This document shows, one piece after another, positions 33,022 to 42,379 of a stretch of DNA of 64,000 nt. This stretch comes from Marsupella aquatica. Its lineage: Eukaryota; Marchantiophyta. A model generated the notes under the pieces. The model did not search any database, was not told the origin of the DNA, and saw nothing but the letters and a program-made list of their open reading frames with translations. The stretch is taken from NCBI GenBank assembly GCA_973895155.1, contig OZ316892.1, positions 23,560,001 through 23,624,000 of the forward strand, given 5' to 3'. The position numbers and the translations under genes are program-made. Every line of letters starts with the position of its first letter. Position 1 is the first letter of the stretch.

Positions 33022-35418
33022 TCAAGCTTGTTGTCGAATATCATCGGGTTCGAGCAGCTCCACGTAGGTGACAGTCCGATTCTGTGTTACCTCCATCAGC
33101 TCAGTCTGACGTGGTGATCCTCGAGAGTAGGGTAGGCACCTTAGTTGTCTCTCAGGATACATCAAAGGCATTCGCTTCATCAAATAACAGGAATTTATAC
33201 GAAGAGCTTCTCTGTATATCCCTAGTACATCATAGTTGTTGCAGGTGGCAGCATATACTTGGGGATAGTGATGCAGAAACTCATCACTATTCATCATCCT
33301 GGAATAGAAGGGTCGAAGTCTCCATCTGACATCCTTAAAATATCGGTTGAAATGAGCCAGGGTCTGAGTAGTGACATTATTCCAGATCCTCTGTTTCTCA
33401 GCTAGGGAACTGGTGGAAACAAGGACAACCTTCGGCTCTCGTGGGATGTAAGAGTTCTGGTGAGAAGTGGATTTCTTACTCTGCATGAGAAAAGAAATCA
33501 CAAAGTCCAGAGCGTAAGCTGCAAAATTCCCGAAATAGGCCAAAACCAAATCTGGATCTTCTACTTCTACATCCCCTTGAAGTAGCATCATAGCAAGGAT
33601 GGGTCGGAAGTAGATTGAGTCAGCCCAGAACTCATCAAATTGAGCCATCTCCACTCTTGAAGTTCCGAAACTTCTGAGGTCAAATATGTAACTGGCCTCA
33701 GTCTTCTTAAGGTAGTAGTATCTCCAAAACTCTCCAATTGGGGGTCTGTTGGCCTGCATTATCTTACAAGTCTCCACGTACCTCTGCACTTGAGACTCTG
33801 GATGTCGTGTATATCTTTTCTCAATGACAGAATACCGGGGTGTTTGAGTAGAGGAGGTGACAACTGCCACTAAATTTGGATCAGATCTTAAGGTAGTGTC
33901 AACATCCTCAAATCCTTGCCTTGGTGACGACTCGACAGAGTTGTCATAAGATCGGATGGAATCAAAATCAGAGGGTGGATCAGAATCCTCAGGAAGATCC
34001 TGTCTAACAGAAGGATGTTCATACTGTGGTTGGGTATAAATAGGTCCCTCGGTTGGCTCATAATTGGAATCTGGACTATAAATGCAGTCACCCGGGTTGG
34101 AAGGGCCTTTGAATTCTGTGTACTTCGGAATTAAGTCACTAACCACAGAGATTATCTCCTCAGGTTCACACTGAAGCAATTCCAGTAGGTCAGTTACAAT
34201 TGCAATACAACTTGTGTTTCCTATCCTTGAGACAGGTTCACTTGGCTCTGGAGGTAGATTCTGTGGGACAGTAGGAGTGAGAGCAACAAATTCTTCTGGT
34301 GCTGACCTCTCAATGGGAGAAGCGGTCCTGACAGGGGTTAGCTGATCTGGAAATGGAGAGGATAAGCTAACTGCCTCGGATCTCAAATCACAGACAACAT
34401 CGTAGAGTTCAACATCACTGCAACCGAAGAGAGAGATTAACTTATCAATAAGCTGCTGATTTGACTCTGCTTTCGAAAAAGGGGGCATGGTGACTCCTCG
34501 TATGGCAGTAATAGTTGGTTCAACCACGACTTCTTGTTGCTCAGGAAAAATCTCGTCTCCTTCAGCTTCAAGTTGATCTGCTCCACTGATTTCTCTTGGA
34601 GAGTATAAAATGACCTCCATGTTGTGTTCAGGGGGAAATTCCGAACCATCTATCGAGACATCCTCCATATTAACATCCTGATCAGTGGAATTCAGCAGAA
34701 TGTCCTGTTCTGATTCTGCTACACTAATTTCTTCCTCAATGTCCAACTCGATCAGAAGTAATCCCCTTTCTGTTTTCTCCTCCGGATGTAAACAGTCATG
34801 TGCTTGATACAGCTGAGATAGATAGACTTGTAGACAAGTAGGTCTGCCTGCCTTCATACTTCTCACCTGATCGTGCATCACATTGAAAAGTAACAACGCC
34901 CAATTTACTTGAATAGCTCCACTGTGAGAAGCTACAATAGTATTCGCCAATGCCACAGGGCAGATAGTTGGTCTCTTCGGATGGAGAATGGGCACTAGAA
35001 ATTCTAAAAGAATCCTCAAATCCGGATAGGTACATTGTGTCACATTCCAGCCATTGGTAGGATGGCGAATCCCTGAAAAGTAAGGAGTGGACAAATCTTT
35101 TTTCTTTGAATATAATCCTTCTCCATCTAAGGGGCAGCGGAAGGCATGAGCTACTTGCTCAACTGTCCATAAACTTGGCCGAGCTCGAATGGTTTGTCGA
35201 AATTCAGGGGCAATCAGTGATCCTCTCACAAAATCCTGTAAATAAGAGTCGAGCTCCACATTCCAAGGGATTGCGAGTAGATGTTCCAATCCGAGCTGCT
35301 GTAACGATGTTCTCAAATTTTCACAACTGTCGGGCGCCAAAGGAATTCGAGCGACCACACTCTTAGGAATTGCCAGAGTTTGAACACGATACTGTGCATC
35401 AGCGTTCAAGTCAGCCAT
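33022..35418 (-). CDS. LTR-internal ORF of Gypsy-A, function unknown
   Basis: An open frame of 798 residues in the sense direction of the element, starting 488 bp into the 3' LTR. It starts MADLNADAQYRVQTL. An N-terminal globular part (about 1-215) is rich in aromatic and hydrophobic residues (TIRARPSLWTVEQVAHAF, then HPKRPTICPVALANTI and WALLLFNVMHDQVRSM). A long acidic, Ser/Pro/Glu-rich middle (about 216-530) follows. A second folded C-terminal part (about 540-798) holds FWRYYYLKKTEASYIFD, YALDFVISFLMQSKK and WRLRPFYSRMM. I see no protease, RT or integrase motif, no signal peptide and no clear membrane span. The N-terminal part faintly recalls the helical domain of plant ATHILA-type ORF1/putative transposon proteins, but I cannot confirm that. 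Its intact length in a young element suggests selection. Confidence 0.65.
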   Translation of the reverse strand: MADLNADAQYRVQTLAIPKSVVARIPLAPDSCENLRTSLQQLGLEHLLAIPWNVELDSYLQDFVRGSLIAPEFRQTIRARPSLWTVEQVAHAFRCPLDGEGLYSKKKDLSTPYFSGIRHPTNGWNVTQCTYPDLRILLEFLVPILHPKRPTICPVALANTIVASHSGAIQVNWALLLFNVMHDQVRSMKAGRPTCLQVYLSQLYQAHDCLHPEEKTERGLLLIELDIEEEISVAESEQDILLNSTDQDVNMEDVSIDGSEFPPEHNMEVILYSPREISGADQLEAEGDEIFPEQQEVVVEPTITAIRGVTMPPFSKAESNQQLIDKLISLFGCSDVELYDVVCDLRSEAVSLSSPFPDQLTPVRTASPIERSAPEEFVALTPTVPQNLPPEPSEPVSRIGNTSCIAIVTDLLELLQCEPEEIISVVSDLIPKYTEFKGPSNPGDCIYSPDSNYEPTEGPIYTQPQYEHPSVRQDLPEDSDPPSDFDSIRSYDNSVESSPRQGFEDVDTTLRSDPNLVAVVTSSTQTPRYSVIEKRYTRHPESQVQRYVETCKIMQANRPPIGEFWRYYYLKKTEASYIFDLRSFGTSRVEMAQFDEFWADSIYFRPILAMMLLQGDVEVEDPDLVLAYFGNFAAYALDFVISFLMQSKKSTSHQNSYIPREPKVVLVSTSSLAEKQRIWNNVTTQTLAHFNRYFKDVRWRLRPFYSRMMNSDEFLHHYPQVYAATCNNYDVLGIYREALRINSCYLMKRMPLMYPERQLRCLPYSRGSPRQTELMEVTQNRTVTYVELLEPDDIRQQA

Positions 35419-35491
35419 AGCTCAAATTCTGCTCACTGAGCTACGCGAAGAATTGTTTGGAGTCGAGAGCGATGAAAGATGCAGCGGAAGA

Positions 35492-35906
35492 GAAGTCAGG
35501 AGTGAGCGCCTATGTTCTGGATTCCTCCCCCTTCAAGGCCTGCTCCTCGTTTTGTTGCAAAGTCCCGTTGGAGTTAGCCGTAGCCTGTCACAATCGCGGG
35601 GCTCGCCAGTTCGCAAGTCGCAACTCTTAAAGTCGTAAAGTCTTAAAGTAGGGTTTACTCGTAAACCCTTAAACTCTTAAACTATTAAACACTTCAACTC
35701 TTCAACTCTTAAACTCTTAAACTATTAAAGTAGGGTTTACTCGTAAACCCGTAAACTCTTAAACACTTCAACTCTTCAACTCTTAAACTCTTAATCTTCG
35801 GCAGAGTTTAGTTTACTCGAGTTATCAGCAAATATAGTTTAACTACTTCAAAAATTTAAAAATTTTCCGGTTTTCTTCATGACTTTGGAATTACTGCCTA
35901 TCTACA
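35492..35906. repeat. 415-bp segment shared by both Gypsy-A LTRs, 3' LTR copy
   Basis: Matches 41960-42374 over 415 bp with one visible difference (ctcttcaactctt here against ctcttcaaccctt). It contains two tandem iterations of a unit around gtagggtttactcgtaaaccc. The match ends abruptly at gaagtcagg on the left side. Confidence 0.93.
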
Positions 35907-35935
35907 TAGCCCTCTCCTCAAACGGCGCCGTGCCC

Positions 35936-38824
35936 TCACAAGCCATTGGAGTGGGGTATATAATATTTCTTCACTCTGGATCCATTGATTCTGGTATCAA
36001 GAGGTTCTCCATTCAAGGTTTCCAAAGTTAAAGACCCATTAGGCCATACGGTAACAACTCTGTAAGGGCCGATCCAGTGAGTGTGAAGCTTCCCAGGGAA
36101 GAACATATACCTAGAGTCATACACAAGCGCCAAATCTCCTGGCTGTAGTGTCGGTATTTTTAACCTCTTATCATAGGCCATCTTCCGTTTATCCTGTTGT
36201 TGTATGGTATGCTGTAACGCTAGAAGTCTATGTTCTTCTAATTCATCCAGAACTTCCAACCTAGTGTGGAAACTATCAAGTTCAGGTAACCTCTCAGAGA
36301 TCAGAAGCCGTTCAGTAGGTAGTTCAAATTCAATGGGGGTAACACTATGCATACCAAAAGTTAAGTAGAAGGGCGTTCTCAAGGTAGTAATCTTTTCTGC
36401 AGTTCTGTAAGCCCATAAAGCAGAGTGGAGTTTGATGTCCCAATCCGTTTTATGTGCTTCCACCATTTTATTCAATATTTTTCCCATTAACCCATTAGCT
36501 CTTTCAGTCAATCCGTTAGCTCGGGGATTATAAGGGGTGGTCTTTCGATGCTTAATCAGATATTTCTCAGTGATGAGCTCAATTGTCTCATTAAGGAAGT
36601 GCAGGCCTCGATCACTTACCAATTCCAAGGGACAGCCATACCGGGTAATAATGTTTTCAAATAAGAAATTGGCGGCTGTGGCAGCATCATTCTTCCTAGT
36701 ATGCTTAGCCTCCACCCATTTGGTGAGGTAGTCCGTAGCAAGAATGATATATCTGCTTCTACTTCGTCTAGCAGCAGGGGAAATGGGGCCAATAAAGTCT
36801 ATCCCCCATTTCTCAAATGGAGATAGAGGCAAAATGGGAGTTAGAGGCCATTTTGATGTTGCAGTAGGCTTCCCTATTCGCTGACAAGGGTCACAGCTTT
36901 GAATGTAGTTATAAGTGTCCTTATGCATGGTAGGCCACCAAAATCCAGCGTCCTTAATTTTCTTAACAGTTGTATTTACGGCATAGTGTCCACCGGAGGC
37001 TTCAGTGTGTAAGGCTGAAATGACCTTTGGAACTTCTTGAGCTTCCAAGCAACGGTGAAGTCTCTGATTTGGCAATAATTTAAATAGAACACCCCTCACA
37101 ATAGTATATGGTCCTACTTTGTAGAGGAAAACAGCTTTTTCTTCCGCATTCAACCCTGGTGGATAAATTCCGTGAGTAAGCATCTGAACAATGTCAAAGT
37201 ACCTTGATTCCTCTCCTTCCAAATGCCATAGCTGTTCGTCCGGAAATTGATCAGACAAAGGTTCGGCACTAGGATCTCCAGGCAATCGTGATAGGAAATC
37301 TGCATTCTCATGGTGTTTCCCGGCTCGAACTTGTACCTCATAATCATATTCTTGTAAAAGAAGTACCCACCTAGCAATGCGCCCACTTAAATCTGCCTGA
37401 TTCACTAGGTATTTTAAAGAAGAATGATCCGTGTGGAAAATAGTTTTATAACCCAGAAGATAGTGCCGGAACTTTTTACAAGAGAAAATGACTGCTAAGG
37501 CCTCCCTCTCTGTGACCGTATAATTCTTTTCAGCACTATTCATTTGCCTACTGGCATAATATATAGGGTGGTCTTTCTTCTCATCATCCAGTTGACTTAA
37601 GGCAGCGCCCACACAAAAAGCTGAGGCATCAATATACACATGAAAAGGTTTCTGCCAATCCGGTGGTTGTAGAATGGGCGCAACAGTTAGTTTGGTTTTT
37701 AAAACTTCAAAGGCTGTTTGCCTTGCTGCAGTCCATACATATGCTACGTCCTTCTTAAGGAGCTGGGTTAAAGGCATGGCAAGGTCAGCATACTTCCGTA
37801 TAAATCTTCTATAATACCCCACATAGCCTAGGAAGCCTCGCAACGCCTTCAAATTTCCAGGGGGTTGTAATGCCAGAATAATTCGAACTTTCTCTGCATC
37901 CACTTCGATTCCTCTTTGGGAGATAACATGTCCTAACAGAATACCTTCCTTCATACCAATGAAACATTTCTCAGGATGTAGACACAACTGTGATTCCCTA
38001 CAGCGTTGGAACGTTTGTCTTAAGTGATCCAGGTGTTGGGTGGCTGATCTATAAACACAAAAATCATCTATAAAGATTTCCAGGAATTTTCTGAGAAAAT
38101 CCTGAAAAATAATCATCATAATCCTTTGGAAAGTTCCAGGTGCATTACACAGGCCAAAGGGCATAACTCGAAAAGCATACGTTCCCCAATCCGTAGTGAA
38201 GGTGGTTTTGTCTCTATCCTCCTCACGGATTGACACCTGGTTGTAGCCGGAGTATCCATCTAGGAAACTATAAAGTTCATGAAGAGCAACCATATCCAAC
38301 ACAAGGTCTATGAATGGTAAGGGATAGTGATCTTTTCTAGTAGCAGCATTCAGCTTCCTGAAATCTTGACATACTCGGATTTTTGGCTTCCCATCTGGTC
38401 CGGGTTTCTTTGGAACAATTACAATGGGTGAAACCCACTCACTGCTAAGGACTGGGTAAATAAAACCAGCATCGGTCAACTTATCAAGTTCCTCTTTGAC
38501 AAGCATAGAATATTTGGGGTTCAAACGATATTGTCTTTGCCTTACTGGAACTGCTCCTTCAATTAAGTCAATCCTGTGCTCTCCCAAGTGAGGTGGTATC
38601 CCTTTTAAGTCTTTATGGCTCCAGGCAAATACATCCTTATACTGAGTAAGCAAATCAATATATTTTTCCCTTAACTCTCCTTCAATATGATTACTGATAT
38701 TTAAAAATTTTCCGGGTTCGATCTCAATCTTCTGACATTTTCGGAGATCGACAATTCCATCTGTTTCGTTTGGTGAAATGTCATCCCAGGTGAGCGCCTT
38801 CCTTATATCGTGATTTCCGCCCAT
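35936..38824 (-). CDS. pol: Gypsy-A pol: reverse transcriptase, RNase H, integrase
   Basis: An intact frame of 962 residues. The RT core runs from PLPFIDLVLDMVALHELYSF through FRVMPFGLCNAPGTFQR to the catalytic box FIDDFCVY, where the usual YxDD tyrosine is Phe. RNase H follows (VYIDASAFCVGAALSQLDDE, then TVTEREALAVIFSCKKFRHY and FHTDHSSLKYL). The integrase has an HHCC zinc finger (HTEASGGHY ... CDPCQRIGKP), a catalytic core with D in WGIDFIGP, D in LVSDRGLHF and E in NGLTERANGL, then a C-terminal LQPGDLALVYDSRYMF and WIGPYRVV (GPY/F-type). No chromodomain is seen. The frame is the same as gag-protease, separated by one TGA and ten sense codons, so a Gag-Pol fusion by readthrough is possible. 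An ATG (38824) could also serve. Confidence 0.95.
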   Translation of the reverse strand: MGGNHDIRKALTWDDISPNETDGIVDLRKCQKIEIEPGKFLNISNHIEGELREKYIDLLTQYKDVFAWSHKDLKGIPPHLGEHRIDLIEGAVPVRQRQYRLNPKYSMLVKEELDKLTDAGFIYPVLSSEWVSPIVIVPKKPGPDGKPKIRVCQDFRKLNAATRKDHYPLPFIDLVLDMVALHELYSFLDGYSGYNQVSIREEDRDKTTFTTDWGTYAFRVMPFGLCNAPGTFQRIMMIIFQDFLRKFLEIFIDDFCVYRSATQHLDHLRQTFQRCRESQLCLHPEKCFIGMKEGILLGHVISQRGIEVDAEKVRIILALQPPGNLKALRGFLGYVGYYRRFIRKYADLAMPLTQLLKKDVAYVWTAARQTAFEVLKTKLTVAPILQPPDWQKPFHVYIDASAFCVGAALSQLDDEKKDHPIYYASRQMNSAEKNYTVTEREALAVIFSCKKFRHYLLGYKTIFHTDHSSLKYLVNQADLSGRIARWVLLLQEYDYEVQVRAGKHHENADFLSRLPGDPSAEPLSDQFPDEQLWHLEGEESRYFDIVQMLTHGIYPPGLNAEEKAVFLYKVGPYTIVRGVLFKLLPNQRLHRCLEAQEVPKVISALHTEASGGHYAVNTTVKKIKDAGFWWPTMHKDTYNYIQSCDPCQRIGKPTATSKWPLTPILPLSPFEKWGIDFIGPISPAARRSRSRYIILATDYLTKWVEAKHTRKNDAATAANFLFENIITRYGCPLELVSDRGLHFLNETIELITEKYLIKHRKTTPYNPRANGLTERANGLMGKILNKMVEAHKTDWDIKLHSALWAYRTAEKITTLRTPFYLTFGMHSVTPIEFELPTERLLISERLPELDSFHTRLEVLDELEEHRLLALQHTIQQQDKRKMAYDKRLKIPTLQPGDLALVYDSRYMFFPGKLHTHWIGPYRVVTVWPNGSLTLETLNGEPLDTRINGSRVKKYYIPHSNGL

Positions 38825-38854
38825 CCGGGTGTCTTCCTCTGCCCTCTCCTCATG

Positions 38855-41755
38855 TCAGGAGACTGGTGGGAGAGTCCCTTTACTTGGTGTGTCACCCTCG
38901 ACCTCCATGATATCAAGATATCCGACTTCTAGAGATTCAAACTTGGGAGCTTTGATAAGGAGAGTAGAATCTGAGAAGTCAGAAGTGTACCCATCATCTG
39001 ATTGGGTTTCGCCCATATGTGGTTCATCCATCCAACTGATAGTGACTCGGGGTGTCCCAAAGGACATCTGTCGTTGGTGCCAATCAACCTTGACCTTGGC
39101 CTTATATAACCAGGGTCTCCCTAATAGCAAAGGATAGGAGGAGGGAACTTCAGGTCGGAGAACTACAAAATCTAAGGGGAAAGTCAGGCCCCCAATAATT
39201 GTGTCGATCCCAATAAGTTTTCCTACTGGCACTACTCTGGATTGATCGGCCATGCGTAGTACTTGTAAGGTCTTTTCAAACTTATGGATGCCAATGTTGG
39301 ATGCTGTTTCCTCGGTCATGATGTTCACACTCGATCCTCCGTCTACTGGTACTTCGGGTATTACACACCCCATGATCTGAACTTCAATTTCCGGAGGTCC
39401 TTTATCTTCCCATTCTAGTCTCAAGGCCTCCACAGAAGGTAGTTTCCTTCTTTTCCTCCTTCCTGTCAGCAAGGTTCTTAACTGCTTTTTATAAGTGGGA
39501 TTGTCTTCTAATAGCTCCCCAATCGTAATGTTGGCAGGTTGGCTCTTGACAACGTCCACGATATCATACCCCTTTGGTTTGAGTGTTGGTACCAAGGTCA
39601 TCTTGGGTTCAGGCTTTTTTAGCTCTGGAGGGACTTCCTTCCGTTCCACTAGCAGGGGTGCATCCTTGGTTAACTCATGTATTTGAGTTTTAACCTCTGT
39701 AGATATGTCGGGCTGGAAGTACTTGGGGTCATACCTGTCATAGGCTGGATCATCCTCTTTTGGGATACCTTCCTTTGCCGGTATCCTTGTTTTGCTCTTC
39801 TGTTTGGATGATTTCTTCCGCTTAGAACCATCCTCACCGTGCTTCTTCTCATGATGAGACTTGGATCTGGTAGTGGCGTAAGTTTCCAAAACACGGTCCC
39901 GTTCTTGGACCCGTAGGTTGGGCATTCCCACAACATGGTCTTGTACTAAGTGCTCTAAATCAACATCCGGAATAGTGCCTGATAGACTTTGGGTATAAAT
40001 ATTATGCACCTCCTCCTCAGCTTCTGCTTCTATGGTCACATGACTGCATTGCTCCCGATTTTCTTGGCTATATATCATCCTTACTTCTTCAGGTCTGGGT
40101 GCTTCCTTCACAGGCTCTTTAGCAAATCTTACCATCATCTTGGGTTTCGGAGGATTTGGGCATTCCACAGGGAGATGACCTTCCTTTCCACAGTTGCCAC
40201 AAATTGGTGTGTACCCTACTTCTCTCTTTGGGTACGGACATTCTGGTGAGTAATGCCCTGGTTGACCACAATTATAGCAGGTTCCTTGTACTCGTGGTGC
40301 TCCTCTGGGTGGATAGCCTCCCGGAGGTCCCATCGGTGGTCTTGGTATAGGCCGATTAAATGAGGAAGGTCCTGCGGATTTTTGTTGGGCCCATGAAGTT
40401 GGTCCCGCAGCAGGGGGAAAGTATTGCCCTGCAAACGGTGCTTGGACCGCATAGGTATCTCCATAGTCTAATAACTCTTCCTCTTCTCCATAATTGACAG
40501 CTCGTTGCAATGAAGGGCACTCATGATGATAGTGTCCTTGGTTATTACAGCGTGTACACCACACATTATTTCGTATGGTGGGTGGGAGTTTCCTAGTTGG
40601 TTTAAATATAGCGGCATTCACAGAGAGTTTATTCAACTTACTAGTCAAGGAATCCATCATTTTATCTAGGGTCTTGGCTTTCTGAGGTACCGTGCTTTTC
40701 TGCATCCTTGTGGTCTTGGTGTCCGCATCGTCAGAACTTGGACTGGAGCTTGAGCTACTGCTGGAGCCCGAGTCGGAACTAGTTCCTTCAGTAGTGGTAG
40801 TGTCGCTATCACCAGACTCCGAGCTTGAAGAGGACTTTTTCTTTTTCTTTTTCTTTTTATCCTTCCTCTTACCCTTCTTCAAATCTTTTTTTACTCTTTT
40901 CTTCTCAGAAACTTCTGAGTCCACGTATTTTTGTGCTGCTTCCTGAGCTTCCTCAAAGGTTGTACCACCTTCTCGTCTTACATACCTTGCAATTCGGGAG
41001 GGCAGCCCGTTAATAAACCAATCTCTCGTGGTGGACTTGGCTGTATTGGGATTATATTTATCCACTAGATCTAGTAATTTATCTGCGTACTTTCTTACTG
41101 AGCCATGTTTCTTCATGGTTAGTTGAGAGATTCTAGCAAAAGCCCTTGCCTCAACACCATCCTCCTTATATTTGTCCAAGAAACCGGTCTTGGTTTTTCC
41201 CCAGTCATTCTTATCTGGAAATCGATCATACCATTTTTGAGCATTCTTTTTTAATAACCCTCCAAAAATCGTGGCTTTTTCAGCGTCCTGGGTTTGCCCA
41301 TTTGAGGTGGCTGCAGCTTCAAATTCCTTGAGGAAAGTCTCAGCATCCTCCTTAGATGTTCCCTTAAAGGTATCGTATCGAATATTATTTCGAGCCATTT
41401 GAGGTCGTCTTATAGGAACCGGAATTGGGTTAATTGGAGGATAGGCTCTCAGAGATTGTGAGCTAGTGCTGGTGACTGATCCTTGAGATGTTAATGGTGA
41501 AATTGAATTTACGGAATTTGGAGTGCTTATCGCACTTAAGCTACTGCTGGCACTTCCATAACCAAGCGAGGGTAGTGCCTCTGCTAATCTGACAGATTCA
41601 TCAATAGGCGTTCTTTGAAGTAAAGGTGAGTCAGAATTAAATTTTAAAGATTCAATTTGCTGAATTCCTCCTTCAATTATGCTTTCATGCCTTGTATTGG
41701 TAGTTTTTCCTGTTCCAATTATCTGAAACGCAGGTGTTCCCTCATATTCATCCAA
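38855..41755 (-). CDS. gag: Gypsy-A gag-protease
   Basis: An open frame of 966 residues that begins at a TTG. It remains open upstream without an ATG to about 41975, which suggests the real gag start was lost. The first internal ATG that fits is at 41398 (MARNNIRYDTFKGTSKED). Domains: a retrotransposon gag domain (TFLKEFEAAATSNGQTQD, then WYDRFPDKNDWGKTKTGF), a poly-Lys/Ser linker, three CCHC knuckles (CTRCNNQGHYHHEC, CYNCGQPGHYSPEC, CGNCGKEGHLPVEC) and a C-terminal aspartic protease with active-site VDGGSSVNIM followed by FPLDFVVLRPE. VDGG in place of the usual D-S/T-G is unusual. Gag packages element RNA and the protease matures the polyprotein. The frame ends at TGA (38855-38857), which is followed by C. 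Confidence 0.92.
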   Translation of the reverse strand: MDEYEGTPAFQIIGTGKTTNTRHESIIEGGIQQIESLKFNSDSPLLQRTPIDESVRLAEALPSLGYGSASSSLSAISTPNSVNSISPLTSQGSVTSTSSQSLRAYPPINPIPVPIRRPQMARNNIRYDTFKGTSKEDAETFLKEFEAAATSNGQTQDAEKATIFGGLLKKNAQKWYDRFPDKNDWGKTKTGFLDKYKEDGVEARAFARISQLTMKKHGSVRKYADKLLDLVDKYNPNTAKSTTRDWFINGLPSRIARYVRREGGTTFEEAQEAAQKYVDSEVSEKKRVKKDLKKGKRKDKKKKKKKKSSSSSESGDSDTTTTEGTSSDSGSSSSSSSSPSSDDADTKTTRMQKSTVPQKAKTLDKMMDSLTSKLNKLSVNAAIFKPTRKLPPTIRNNVWCTRCNNQGHYHHECPSLQRAVNYGEEEELLDYGDTYAVQAPFAGQYFPPAAGPTSWAQQKSAGPSSFNRPIPRPPMGPPGGYPPRGAPRVQGTCYNCGQPGHYSPECPYPKREVGYTPICGNCGKEGHLPVECPNPPKPKMMVRFAKEPVKEAPRPEEVRMIYSQENREQCSHVTIEAEAEEEVHNIYTQSLSGTIPDVDLEHLVQDHVVGMPNLRVQERDRVLETYATTRSKSHHEKKHGEDGSKRKKSSKQKSKTRIPAKEGIPKEDDPAYDRYDPKYFQPDISTEVKTQIHELTKDAPLLVERKEVPPELKKPEPKMTLVPTLKPKGYDIVDVVKSQPANITIGELLEDNPTYKKQLRTLLTGRRKRRKLPSVEALRLEWEDKGPPEIEVQIMGCVIPEVPVDGGSSVNIMTEETASNIGIHKFEKTLQVLRMADQSRVVPVGKLIGIDTIIGGLTFPLDFVVLRPEVPSSYPLLLGRPWLYKAKVKVDWHQRQMSFGTPRVTISWMDEPHMGETQSDDGYTSDFSDSTLLIKAPKFESLEVGYLDIMEVEGDTPSKGTLPPVS

Positions 41756-41959
41756 GCTTTGTGTTCGTCTCAGTGGTTTGGCTATGTCAATTTCTTTCTT
41801 CTTAGGCTTAGGTGAGATGTATTGGACATCCCTAGAGCGTAATTTATAAATTGTTGGTCGACTTGTTGCAGGCTTGTCTACTGTTCCTTCTATTTCATTT
41901 CGTTGGATGAGGGTAACTCGCTCTACTACATTTCCCGGTGTTGGGTAATCTGGGGATTG

Positions 41960-42374
41960 GAAGTCAGGAGTGAGCGCCTATGTTCTGGATTCCTCCCCCT
42001 TCAAGGCCTGCTCCTCGTTTTGTTGCAAAGTCCCGTTGGAGTTAGCCGTAGCCTGTCACAATCGCGGGGCTCGCCAGTTCGCAAGTCGCAACTCTTAAAG
42101 TCGTAAAGTCTTAAAGTAGGGTTTACTCGTAAACCCTTAAACTCTTAAACTATTAAACACTTCAACTCTTCAACTCTTAAACTCTTAAACTATTAAAGTA
42201 GGGTTTACTCGTAAACCCGTAAACTCTTAAACACTTCAACTCTTCAACCCTTAAACTCTTAATCTTCGGCAGAGTTTAGTTTACTCGAGTTATCAGCAAA
42301 TATAGTTTAACTACTTCAAAAATTTAAAAATTTTCCGGTTTTCTTCATGACTTTGGAATTACTGCCTATCTACA
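41960..42374 (-). repeat. 5' LTR remnant of Gypsy-A
   Basis: Only the first 415 bp of the LTR remain, next to the TSD at 42375-42379. The segment runs straight into gag-coding sequence without a primer-binding site. Confidence 0.85.
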
Positions 42375-42379
42375 CAACC

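Larger units (their letters stand above)
31839..35906 (-). repeat. 3' LTR of Gypsy-A, about 4.07 kb, contains an ORF
   Basis: Its minus-strand start (tgtagataggcag) directly follows the polypurine tract at about 35909-35920. Its end (..ggcaaactaca) lies against the TSD at 31834-31838. It starts TGTAG and ends CTACA, a perfect 5-bp terminal inverted repeat as LTRs have. The first 415 bp are shared with the 5' remnant. Both ends of the LTR contain AT-rich 'aactcttaaactcttaaac' iterations (about 32745-32820 and 35625-35800). Confidence 0.78.
31839..42374 (-). mobile_element. Gypsy-A: young Ty3/gypsy retrotransposon nested in Copia-A
   Basis: A 10,536-bp insertion on the minus strand with exact TSD caacc at 31834-31838 and 42375-42379. 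Termini are tgtag...ctaca. Order on the minus strand: 5' LTR remnant (42374-41960), gag-protease (41755-38855), pol (38824-35936), a polypurine tract (aggagaggg, about 35909-35920), then a 3' LTR of about 4 kb (35906-31839) that contains a 798-codon ORF. The 415 bp shared by the two LTRs differ at one position by eye, so the insertion is recent. No primer-binding site is visible after the 415-bp 5' piece. I infer a deletion there of most of the 5' LTR, the primer site and the start of gag. Confidence 0.88.

Noticed and set aside
35625-35800. Telomere-like repeats
   Set aside because: The words resemble but do not equal the plant TTTAGGG repeat, and they lie in an LTR.
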